Shown here piece by piece: positions 45,737 through 56,178 of a DNA stretch of 64,000 nt. Each line of letters starts with the position of its first letter. Position 1 is the stretch's first letter. Source of the stretch: Grammothele lineata (taxonomy: Eukaryota; Basidiomycota; Agaricomycetes; Polyporales; Polyporaceae); contig NDFF03000024.1 in the NCBI GenBank assembly GCA_002150815.3, positions 62,001 to 126,000 on the forward strand, in the 5' to 3' direction. A model generated the notes under the pieces. That model saw only the letters and a list, made by a program, of their open reading frames with translations. It was not told the origin of the DNA and ran no database searches. Position numbers and translations under genes: made by a program.

Positions 45737-46298
45737 TTCGTCGCTGCATTCAAGGCGGTCTACGTTGTACTTGGTGTCGGGGTTGAATACAGCTGTGGAA
45801 GTTCACCGCACGTTTCACGGGCGTAGAGAGTGACGATTAGACTTCTATTCGCATCAAACCCGGAAGTAGATGCAGTTGTGCAAGGCCGAGTAGGGGGTGC
45901 GTATTCGATTGTGTGTTATTTGTCGGGCTTGTCGCTAACTACGTACCGTGTTCTAGATCACGCACCTCAGACACTCGGTGCAAAGGGCTACGCTACTACC
46001 TCGCGACGTTACGATTGCGCTCAGGCCCTTATGCATTTCATAGGAACAGCGCGTATGCGATATGATCTCTGCATCCGTCATATGTGTCGTCAAATCACTG
46101 TAAGCTGACTCCTGAGAGTGATCGGAAAGTCGAATTCCGCTCGTGTGTATATCTGATCCTATTCGCCTACAACTCCAGTCCTTCCGGTTTCCCTCCATTC
46201 ATCTCCGTGAGCAATTCGTGCGCGATACCTATTTACAAGGACTCGATCAGCGCCGACGCGTGTTCAGTAAGCGAGCTGCCTCACCGTTGAGTCAATCC
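45737..46298. other. Intergenic, no gene seen
   Basis: 3' flank of HET5 and of the plus-strand relic. No motif is recognised. Confidence 0.5.
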
Positions 46299-48144
46299 CT
46301 ATTCCCATTCCAAGAAAGCCTTTAAGATCTCCTCTTGACCTTCTTTCGGCTCGAACCTGAGTGTGCAGTACTTGTCTTCCGAAAACCGTATCCGCTGAGC
46401 GCCATTGGTCCAATGCTGTATATGGTCGGCGGGGCACGAGTGAGGAGTCTCTCCAATGCTCTCACGAGCTTTGCTACTGCGCACGCCCTTCCTCGTGATC
46501 GTCGCCCAATGCGATGGGTGCCGCGGCCAGTGTCGTGCGCCCACCGGGCATGCTCCGAGCGTGATCGCGAAGACGCAGGTTTGGTAGAGATCGTTCTCAT
46601 CATGGCCGAAGACTAATGTTATTGGTGGAATACCCGTCCACTGGTGGGTTGGTAGAAATCTGGGATGCAGTTCGACGAATCGTAGGCCGGAAACAGGGAT
46701 GGGGGCGGTGAGCACTGCGAGGGAGACCTCAAATGGAGAGCTATGATCGCTCGTTTCGGCATCGTCTTCAGGAAGTGCCTGGTGGGACAGGACATCGAGA
46801 GTAGGAATGAGAGAAGTGCTGATGTAAATGGATCGCCACTGTGGGCTGTAGGTCCTTTGGTCTTCTTCTGATATTGCTACAAGACGAATACCCTTTGTAC
46901 CACAACGATACAACGCTCGATTCTGGTGACTGCCCTCCCATGCGTCATCGAACACACGTTCGAGAAGCAACCCAAGGGGAGAGTCCATCCATTTGCAACC
47001 GAGGATGGCGATGACCCGTCTGTCAGACAAATCAGCCACAGGAACTCGAGCCCGGATTCCGTCTTTCGAAATACTGAAATCGGGTGTATCCAGGATGCGA
47101 TCCCCTTCAAAATCTGAGATTTCTTCGGGTGGCGGCCCTTTCGCGGTATCTAGCCCATAGTTGTGAAGTTTCTGGACATCAATGTGAGCGCTGGGCCATT
47201 AGCAGGACAATATAATCTCTTACGTTGAACACGATGTTCCCCGCCTGTATGAATGATCTAAGACTACGGGAGAGTAGCGCCAAGGACGTAGTTTCATTAG
47301 ATACCCATGGATCCACGAGCGCATCGGTCCTGGACTGAAGAACGCTGGACAGATCTGTGGTGCTGATTATACCCCTCCCCCAAGCAAAGAGCGATGTGTC
47401 ACACCCCACTTTCTCCATAATTTGCTCCTGGAGGCGATAGAACGCTGATTCGCCTTCACCATAGGACGTCTTCATCTTGACACCAAAGATACCCATCAGG
47501 CAGTATGCCTCATCCTCCAGCCGTGTAGTTTGTCGTCTGCTAGCCCAGCTCATCCGCTGTGCAACACTGAAGTCTGATAATTGTTGCTGGTTCAGAAGGA
47601 GGGGGGTAGGAATACCTGTCACCTCTTCTAGGATATGCGCAAGGCCATCCCTATCTCCCACGAGGCTCCAATCCGATGAGAGAAAGCGAACCGTAGGAGG
47701 TGCAATAAGCTCTTGTAGGGTCCATCCACGAGTGTGCCACCGACTACGTCTAAACGCAGAGTCGGGAGATGCCAGAACATCGTCCGAGTAGACGTCGGCG
47801 AGATAGACGTAACACGTGCTAGACGAGGAATACCAATCACACATGGAATTGATCGAGTCTGAGAGCTCTTCGGCGTCCGTCTTGTTGATGCAGCAAGTAT
47901 CGATCCATATCCACTTGAATCCGCTTCTTTCAGCGACAAGGCAGCTGTTTCTGATCTTGGGGCCGACATGGTCTCGTGGTTTACCCCTCCTAGCATTTGA
48001 AAAGAGGCGATTTATGGCCTCAATATCCTGGAATGACTGTTCGGCGTGGTCCCAGGTATGAGAGAGAATTGCATATCCTTCTGGAACATCTTCGGGTCCG
48101 TGAAAATGTCTCAACTCAACGCGATCGGTGTTGAGCAGCCACAT
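46299..48144 (-). CDS. HET-domain protein, copy 5 (intact, 597 aa)
   Basis: Exon 1 is 47224-48144, the intron 47172-47223 (GTAAGA...TCCAG, phase 0), exon 2 46299-47171. It starts MWLLNTDRVELRHF. Motifs: YAILSHTW, WIWIDTCCINKT (the usual Asp of CIDKT is Asn), SINSMCDWYS, RGWTLQELIAP, EDEAYCLMGIFGVKMKTSYGEG. Exon 2 opens KLHNYGLDTAKGPPPEE and carries GIRARVPVADL, ALYRCGTKGIRLV, QWTGIPPITLVFG, TLGACPVGA, HSCPADHIQHW and a final CTLRFEPKEG...FLEWE. No lesion is seen. It is followed upstream by HET6 in the same orientation, 460 bp away. Confidence 0.92.
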
Positions 48145-48606
48145 TGATGCCTAGTGCGATGGAGTAGCGAGAGCACTCAGAACACCACTTGGACTGTATA
48201 GAAGCACTGGAGCTGGAGTACTCACCTGAAAAGCTGAAAGAAGGATGGAAGAATGTGAGGGAGGAGCGCACGTTTTATCGTATGAGCCCCCGACCGCGTT
48301 GAGACTTCCGCTGTCGACGCATCAACCTTGAGGAGTGCGCTCTCCCACACCTGTCAACGACGCGCAACTCGAAGCTTGATCGGAGTTTGGCCGTCATACA
48401 AAACATTACTCTGTGACGCGCAAAACTACAGATTAAGATTTGAGGGTGGACACGTTCAAGCTGCGTGTGCAACTTAATTTCGGAGCTTGGCGCACCAATG
48501 AGCACTGAGCAGACACCAGAAGTCTTTCGTGCAATACATGGTGCGGAGTACAACGATGAAGTAAAGGATACTGAAGTTGAGAGGCCAATACGCTGCTACG
48601 TCCATC
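48145..48606. other. HET5 promoter / HET6 3' spacer
   Basis: 462 bp between tandem HET genes. A GATAAAA string on the minus strand near 48266-48272 could be a weak TATA element. No gene is seen. Confidence 0.45.
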
Positions 48607-50545
48607 CTAAGCCTCGGATTTATATTTTACAATGTGTTCTTCAAGCGGGCTTCGTACCATAGTCAATTCCACGAATATCCCCAAATTGAACGAGTTGCTC
48701 ACCACAGCAGTACGAACCGAAGCCGATGCCAACCCATCTGCCTTCTTATCCAGCTTGAAGCCTAGAACTAACGTTCCTCCTCGCGTATTCATCCTACAAA
48801 CCGTGAAACACATATTAAATTTCCAGTCCACATAGGGCGGGACCGAGAGCGAGAGCGAGTGGTCGGCCCAGGTCTGGATGTGATCGATGGGGCATGTATG
48901 CGAAGTTGTATCTTTGCCGAAGCCGGCGCTCGTCATCTTCGTCATCTTCGCCCAATGTTTGCGTTGCGAAGCCGGATTCTCTTCTGACGCACATACCCCC
49001 AGGGTGATGGCAAACAGGCTGACGTAACGGTCACCGTTAGCTCGTCCGAATATCAGCTTCAGAGGCGGATTGCCAGTCCAGTCGGGAGGCACCGATTCGG
49101 GAACCATTCTGATGCAGCGCACTCCATAGAGCGGAAGCCCCTCAAGAGTAGAGAGCGGCACGCGGAACGGCGTGTCCGTTGTGGCGTTAGCATACGCTAA
49201 TCCGCGAACGAGGGGTTGGTAAGACAGGGGCGTCGTTTGCGAGTCGGCGCGGAAGAAGGACTCGGATACGAAGTGTATGGTCTTCCACTCGGCCGTGCAG
49301 CTTCGGAGCTGCTCCCACGTAACGGCAAAGATACGTCCCCAGTTCGAGCTGCCGCAGTGATAGAGGTCGCGGGCAAGGGGGTTCCCTGCGTCAGGGCATG
49401 GTATGAGGGGAAGGCAGAGGAAGTCGTCGAGATCGCGCCACGTGCAAAACAGGATCGCGAGGGAGAATGGGCCAATCACGACGACTGGGAGATGTGCGTG
49501 AATGCCAAACGGAGAGGTTGAGAAAGATGGTGAGTGGATCTTGTCTTGTTCTCGGAGTTCTTGTTCTCGGAACGTCAGGGTACTAAGTCCAAGGTCGATC
49601 TAATCGTATTTTCAGTCATGAGGTCCAGGATATTCACGAAATGCTCACGTCTAGGTCGATATACTTCGTTCCGCTAAACGCTTTTGGCGAGGGGGCGAGG
49701 AGATTGGCAGCTTCCAGCACATGCTCGTGTTGCGGTTCCGGAACCGTATCAAGTTGGCCGGTGACATCGATATGTGAAAGTTCTCCCCATGCAAAGAGCG
49801 AAGGGTCGACGGATGTCTTTAGGATCGCTTCCTGGAGACGATAGAACGCCATTCGTCCTTCGCCATAGATCGTCTGCATGTTGATTCCGAAAAGACCCAT
49901 CAGGCAGTACGCTTCGTCCTCGACACGCGTCGTCTCCCGATGACTCGCCCACAGCATCCGCTGCGCGACGCATACCGTTGAAACATCCTTCTCCAGGCGC
50001 AGAATGGAGATCGGGATGTTTGTGATTTGCTCGATGGTCTTGGCGAGGGCCCACTTGGTGCCCAAAATGGTCCAGTCTGACGCTACAAACAGAACGAGTG
50101 GCGGTGCGATGAGCTCCTGAAGCGTCCAGCCCCGATTGTGCCAGCGGCTCTGGCGAAATTTTGAATCCTTCTCAGCTGGAGGGGTATCCTTAGGGACATC
50201 TCGGAGATAGGCATAGCATACGGAGGAGAGGGCGTAGAAGCGATACATGGAGTTGATGGCCTCGGAAAGCTCGGAGCTGCTCGATTTGTCGATGCAGCAG
50301 GTGTCTATCCAGATCCATTTCCATCCGTGCTCCTCCGCGAGCATGCAGCTGCGCCGTATCTTGTCGCCTGCGTACTCGCGCGGATTTGCGCCGGTCTTGG
50401 AGCAGCGAAACTGCAGCGACTCGATGTCCTGGAAGTCGCGTTCGTGGATGTCCCAGACGTGAGACAGGATAGCGTAGCCCTCGAGGACGTCCCTTGGACT
50501 GTTGAAGTGCTTGAGTTCCGCGCGGGCGGTACTCAGCAGCCACAT
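48607..50545 (-). CDS. HET-domain protein, copy 6 (intact, 629 aa, longer tail)
   Basis: Exon 1 is 49649-50545, the intron 49600-49648 (GTGAGC...GATTAG, 49 bp, phase 0), exon 2 48607-49599. It starts MWLLSTARAELKHF. Motifs: YAILSHVW, WIWIDTCCIDKS, EAINSMYRFYA, RGWTLQELIAP, EDEAYCLMGLFGINMQTIYGEG. The C-terminal region has FGIHAHLPVVV, LYHCGSSNWGRIF, DWTGNPPLKLIFG, TLGVCASEE, HTCPIDHIQTW, and TLVLGFKLDKK, where other copies end. Here the frame continues about 45 residues (VRTAVVSNSFNLGIF...KYKSEA), which looks like loss of the ancestral stop. A TATATTC string about 90 bp upstream may be a TATA element. Confidence 0.92.
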
Positions 50546-50764
50546 CCTATGGATATCCGTGTGATTAGTGCGAGCCTTGGAGGCATACAGACAAGTTTAC
50601 TCACGCTGGAAAGAGAAAGCTTGAGAGTCAGAATATAGCCGCTTCCGAGTAGTTTTTGCGCTATTGAGGGAGCTGTTCGCTCATCAGATCAAGTACGGCG
50701 AGAAGTTGCAGAGCCTTATCCGAGTCGCTTCCGAGCGTTTTGCGCGTGAGAATGGCTATCATTC

Positions 50765-51896
50765 CATCGATGTGGGCACAGGTAATTCGACGCGAAGAGA
50801 CGCGAAGGGACGCAAAGCAGCGAGGAGAGACGCGATCGGGGACGCGAAGAGACGCGCGTCGAGACGCGATCGGAGACGCGATGTGGCGTTCGAGACGTGA
50901 TAAGGGACGCGAGGGGACGCGGCGCTTATTCGTTCTTATACGTTACTTATACGACTTGAAGCTAATCGTCCTATGTATGTTCCGACATACACCTGGTTGC
51001 GTCCTGAGTTGAGGTCATGGGTATGGACGATGCTTATAATCCTTCCCTGGCCTTACTAGGACGTCCCCTGCTCTCCTATCGAGTCACTGAGTGCTTCAAG
51101 TTTTCGACAAGGGCTGCCGTGTCGACGCTGCTTCCGGAGTCTAGGCTGCGTGTCAGAAGTCGAGCCGACTCTTGCTACGTCCATGGCATACTAGGACCCT
51201 GCTTGCCAGTGCCCGCATCCCGGTTCCCAAGCCAGCCACCTTGTACACGAGTCTAGTGAACGGGCATTAAACGACGTGTACAGAGATATATCTCACAATG
51301 AAACATACTACTTAGAGCACATTTAGAGGGCAAGTAACGAGAAAGCGACGCGCTGCGACGAGAAACATCAGTGTTCCTAGCACAAGACAAACCGCAGCGA
51401 CAAGATGTGCGAGGACGCGGACCGACGCGGACCGACGCGAGGGGACGCGAGGAGACGCGATGTGGCGTTGTGTGGCGTTTGAGAGACGCGAGGGGACGCG
51501 AACGAGAAGCGCCCGAGACGCAGACGGACGCGAGCGGATGCAAATTAGACGCTGAGGGACGCGATCGGGGACGCGAGGGAGACGCGATCGGACGCGCACT
51601 GGGACGCGAAGGGACGCACACTCAGACGCATTGCTGGTATGAAGAGGCCCATACCGGAGCTTATCCTTGTATATCGACAATGTTTAACATAGGGTAGACA
51701 CGGTATAGCACTCTCACAGAAGGTTTACATCAAGGAATGATCATTCAACGAGGGTGATGCACGAGAATACATCTGTCGTATATGGAAGAGTCGCGTCGCT
51801 CCACGGGCGCTTGATCGCGTCCCTTTTCGCGTCTCTTCGCGTCCCTTCGCGTCCCTTCGCGTCCCTTCGCGTCGAATTCCTTTTGCCCCATCGATG
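50765..51896. repeat. Inverted-repeat-bounded minisatellite structure
   Basis: The left end (50765-50798) and the right end (about 51861-51896, inverted) share CATCGATG, a GGGCA, and AATTCGACGCGAAG. Inside are arrays of a roughly 10-bp unit of the type GACGCGAAGG: 50789-50922 and 51410-51629 on the plus strand, and 51819-51873 in inverse orientation with three perfect GTCCCTTCGC units. The first two arrays also share GACGCGATGTGGCGTT. No coding function is seen. Confidence 0.75.
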
Positions 51897-52119
51897 TCCT
51901 GCCCGGAAGTTGGAGCACATGCTGGAGTTTTCCGCCACCCTAGACCCACAAAACGCAGACGCCGATAGTCAGCTGGCTGCTGAATCCGTGACGGTCGTGG
52001 GGACCGCTCAGTTCCCCGCAAAGAGATGTTCCGAGTCGAGGATCGAAGCCGGGGAGCAGAGCGCGTTTAAGTTATGTTCGGTTCCATGATCAGCAACGAG
52101 GGAGATGTTGTAGCACACA
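51897..52119. other. Spacer upstream of F-box-like copy 4
   Basis: Short spacer with no recognised feature. Confidence 0.45.
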
Positions 52120-52364
52120 GTGGATAAGGACATGGCCCACCAAGAGTTGCCGCGAACGCACAGGATCATGACGGGTCATAGTCAAGCTATAGTCTTGGCC
52201 ATTTCCTCTTGCGCGGGCTCGACGCTAGCGCACAAGCGCTCAACGGTCCGGTACGTGCCGAGTTCGAGTCCGGCAACGCCGACGCGCATCGCTGACTCGT
52301 ATATCCCCTTCCCGGTCTCTAGTGTGAGTTCCTCGTCCTCCTTTCACCTGTGAACAATACGCGA

Positions 52365-53573
52365 ATGGCGGACTAGGACGATGCACCGTCTCTGCCCATT
52401 GAGATTATCGAGTATATCGTCCAACTCGCCTGGACCGCCACCACTTCCCCGGACCAGCGCATCTCCCTCTTCAATGCCCTCTCCAGTGCTCATTCCCGCC
52501 TACTCATCATCGCCGTTAACATCGCGACCAAGTTCGTTATCTTCGACATCTCCAGCATCCATAATCACGACTTAACCACCTACCACAACGAGATTATGCC
52601 GATTGCTGCTGCCCTCTACGGACTTCCTCGCGGGTCGAACCAGCTCCGGGCCATCCTCTTCAAGCGGTCTCACGTCCACTTTCAACGTTACATAGCGGAC
52701 ATGCTATTAGAGCCTTTTATCGACTGGCTCATCTCCATGATCGGTGATTGTGCCCATCTCGCTGTCGTACCCGATCCGAAATGGCCGTCACTGCGCAAGT
52801 CCGAGCTTGTGCCCCTCGTCCGGTCCGTCCTCGTCCATCTTCCTTCCCTTCAGAGCCTCTACCTGGGGTACGAGTGGGAGACCCCGAATCTATTCCCTCA
52901 GTACACACTGCGCTCGGTGCGTTTCCTGCGTCTCCGCTTCTTCCCGTCTTGCGGATGCGCAGAGGATCTTTCGCAGGAGGACATGGGCCCACAGGTGGAA
53001 ACACGCCACACGTGCGTTCCATCGATCCTCCCCGCGCTGTTCCCTGCGCTCGCACACCTCCACCTCGATAACCCAGTCCCTCTCGCGCGAGTCCAAGTAG
53101 CGCAAACGCTCGACACTCTCACTCTCGAAGCCCCGCCCCATCTCTCCTCGGACGCCAGTGGCGGCCTGTCCCGCAGTTCCGTCGTGCAGTACGCGATACC
53201 GGAAGCGCTATCGGCCGGGTTCATGCGCTGGCATCGTGAGGAAGAAGACACCATGCACCGGAAGATCGTCGTACACACCACGATGGAGGACACGGAGGGC
53301 TGGGAGGACGCTCGCGTAGCGTGTGACAAGTACGGGATCGCGCTCGTCAAGACCGTGAGCTACTTTGTCCCCTACCCGGTGCGTCTGCTGGCTCTTGTTC
53401 ATCGACATGTCGAGCGACGCTCATCCCGATCGTCGCGCTCGCGTACAGGCTGGCGCAAGGACTTCCACGGACGCACCATTGTCACCCGTCGCGATCTCCG
53501 ATTGTCCTTCCTCCCCCTAATCGCCCGCCGATACGCCGTCGACAACGGCTGTTCATCCGAAGGCCTGCGTTAG
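52365..53573 (+). pseudogene. F-box-like / lineage-specific family, copy 4, start probably broken
   Basis: The long frame from 52377 reads DDAPSLPIEIIEYIVQLAW, LFNALSSAHSRL, KFVIFDISS, RSHVHFQRY, MIGDCAHL, LPSLQSLYLGY, FFPSCGCAE, LPALFPALAHLHLDNPV, YAIPEALSAGFMRWH, RKIVVHTTMEDTEGWEDARVAC. The ATG matching that of the 41.7 kb copy is at 52365 (MAD), but codon 4 is TAG (52374-52376). Rescue is possible by splicing an upstream exon 52120-52323 (donor AGT/GTGAGT) to an acceptor at GACTAG, which keeps frame, though that exon has no counterpart in other copies. A donor-like GTGAGC at 53355 is conserved with the 41 kb copy, so sequence after 53354 may be intron. Call: damaged gene or re-spliced gene. 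Confidence 0.65.
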
Positions 53574-54310
53574 GGTATTCGCGAAACACCTAGCTGAACG
53601 ATGACCTTGGAGATGAACAAATGGCCCCGTTTAGCAGCTGCAAAAGTCTTCGAAGGGTTTCTCCCTGCTCCTTCTCGCTCGTGTTAGCAAGTATGTCCTT
53701 CGAAGCGATATCGCGAGTCACACTCACAGAACTCAAGACAGGCGCACGCCAGTTGGAAGCATGGGCACAGGGGTCGAGCAGTTGTGACGGTCAAGGGCCG
53801 CTTCTCCTCGCGGTTGGCCCACAGAAGGGACCTCGAATACGCTTATTAGTGATGTCGTTCGAGGTTCGTGAGAACATCGCGAGCACCAGCCAAGCACCAG
53901 CGAGCAACCGCCAGAACGCTCAAACACTCGGTATGCTTGAACAGCGTCTCATCTGCAGCCTCACGCGCAGTGTGGCCCTCGCCATCGGTCCGGACCTGTT
54001 CACGCCCGTTGGAACGTGAACATTGATGGTCTCGGGCTCGCTTCTTCTCGAAGATTGCTAACAGACGTCCTATCATACTCGTACACGCATCGACGGTCGC
54101 TTTACAGGTCTCACTACCTTGTAGCTAATCCTCGTTCCTGTCACACCGACATTGTCTTACACTGCTGCTCTTCTCCATGACACAGTTACGCGCAGGCAAT
54201 GGTTGTATTCTTCCCTCGCTTCTGTCAATGTCAGGAGGGTATCGGTCTCAGTAACAATGCTTGCGCGACGTACGTATGCCTACCGTAGTATGCGCTCGTC
54301 AGTCGATCGC
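53574..54310. other. Spacer between F-box-like copy 4 and HET7
   Basis: Convergent 3' ends. Small frames show no motif. Nothing else is seen. Confidence 0.5.
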
Positions 54311-56178
54311 TCAATCTGTACTCGCCGTGTTCCGCTTGAAGGATAATACGAAGGTTCGTCCGGTCCCACCGGTTCGACGAGCGGCGAGGCATAGACTCAT
54401 TGTACAGTCAGGCATTCCTCGAACAGAGAACTCGCGGACGCAATCAGTGGGCCAGGAGAGTATGTGGTCCTCCGGGCACTTGTGCGTCGTCGTACCAAGT
54501 AGAGGAAGTTCGTTCTCGGGGTCTAAGAGGATATTCGCCCAATGTCCTGTGTGGGTGTCTGGTGTAGCAATGGAGTCCTCGGCGGACGCTGAGCACATGC
54601 CTAGCGAAATCGCAAACTTGCCATGGATGACGGCTGGAACTGATGGGGCATCCTGGCGATCTTCCAGATCGTATATGAGCGTAAGAGGAGGTTCACCGTT
54701 CCATTGGTCGGGAAGACAAGATGGGATCATCTTGATACAACGAAAGTTGTAGGGGAGATCCTTCAGCGCATGAAAGGGGACACGGAATGGAGAAGCGATC
54801 GCTGAGTTGGCGTACGCGAGCCCACGGACAAGCGGAGCGTACGACGGCGGAATGAGATCAGCGCTGCTGGTATGGTATGGGGATCCAGAAACGAAATGAA
54901 CGGTCTGCCAGTGAGGCGGGCTGGTTCCCTGAAGCGTCTTGGGGGAGAAATAGAGCACGCGTGGCCCGTTTGGGCTACCGCAATGATACATGGTCGAGTT
55001 AGGGTTCTGCTTTACATTGGGGCACTTGAAGAGAACAAGGCCCGCGGTACCGTGTTGAGATGACCTGCGGCAGAGCAGAGCAACGAAGGCATCGCCCAAC
55101 TTGATGACAGGAAGCCGGGCGCGAACTCCGGTAGGAGTCGTGGCAAAGGTCAGTGGAAGTTGCTCCTCATCGTGCCGATCGGAGGTACCAGGCAGCGTAC
55201 TCGAGTTCGTACGGCTCATGAGTTCTCTCTAAAAGGCTCTTTCAGTATCTCGACTATATGAACGAAAACCGTAGTGACGACCCGACATACATGGAACTCG
55301 GTGTAACCCGCATCTTTGAAGGACCTTGCCGATGGGGCGAGCAGAGATGTATTGTTCGAGGAATGGTCATGTTGACATTCTACCGCCCACGATTCCGAGT
55401 ATATATCGTGAGCTCCCCACATATAAAGTGACGTGTCATATGAAGTTTTCATGATCATTTGCTGGAGACGGTAGAATGCCTTACGACCCTCCCCATACAC
55501 CGTACGCATGTTGACGCCAAAGATCCCCGTCAGACAATAGGCCTCGTCCTCGACCCGCGTAGTCTGTCGTGCACTGGCCCATTGCATCCTCTGCGCGACG
55601 GAAATATCCATCACGTCCCGTTTATGACGCAGAACATCTCGAGGAATTGCCGTGATCTCCTCGAGAAGCGGCGCAAGCGTCCACTTATCGCCTAAGGTAG
55701 TCCATTGCGAAGACATGAAGATGACGTTCTGGGGTGCAATAAGCTCCGGAAGCGTCCACCCACGCTTGTGCCAGCAACTCTTTCGGAACTCCGAACCATC
55801 TTCATCCAGGTCGGAGTCGCTGCTGACGTCGCGGAGGAAAGCAAAACACACCGCAGAGGAGGCGTAGAATCTGTACATAGAGACTATGGTCTCATCGAGC
55901 TCCGCGCTGTTCGTCTTGTCGATGCAGCAGGTGTCGATCCAGAGCCACTCGTATCCGTACTCCTCGGCGAGGATACAACTCTGCCGGATCTTCTCTCCGG
56001 CGTAGTCGCGAACGTTGGCGTTCTTCTGGGAGCGTGTGTTGTACAGAGTCTGAATATCTTGGAAGCTGTACTCGGACGAGTCCCAGACGTGCGAAAGGAT
56101 GGCGTAACCGGCTCCCGGGACGGCTTCGGGCCCGATGAAATGCTGAAGCTTGCCGTCGGCCACTCTCAGGAGCCACAT
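54311..56178 (-). CDS. HET-domain protein, copy 7 (intact frame, 601 aa)
   Basis: Exon 1 is 55291-56178, the intron 55229-55290 (GTATGT...TTTTAG, phase 0), exon 2 54311-55228. It starts MWLLRVADGKLQHF. Motifs: YAILSHVW, WLWIDTCCIDKT, ETIVSMYRFYA, RGWTLPELIAP (the conserved Gln of WTLQEL is Pro), EDEAYCLTGIFGVNMRTVYGEG (CLMG is CLTG). The C-terminal region has GVRARLPVIKL, FKCPNV, MYHCGSPNGPRVL, QWNGEPPLTLIYD, HKCPEDHILSW and a final TFVLSFKRN. The reading frame is complete. The Gln-to-Pro change in a nearly invariant motif may affect the HET domain. Confidence 0.92.

Noticed and set aside
50789..51629. CRISPR-like repeats
   Set aside because: The repeats are short, contiguous minisatellite units without regular spacers, in a eukaryotic genome.
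52215..52300. tRNA-like B-box string (GTTCGAGTCC)
   Set aside because: The flanking bases do not pair as a T-arm and no acceptor stem or anticodon arm can be formed.
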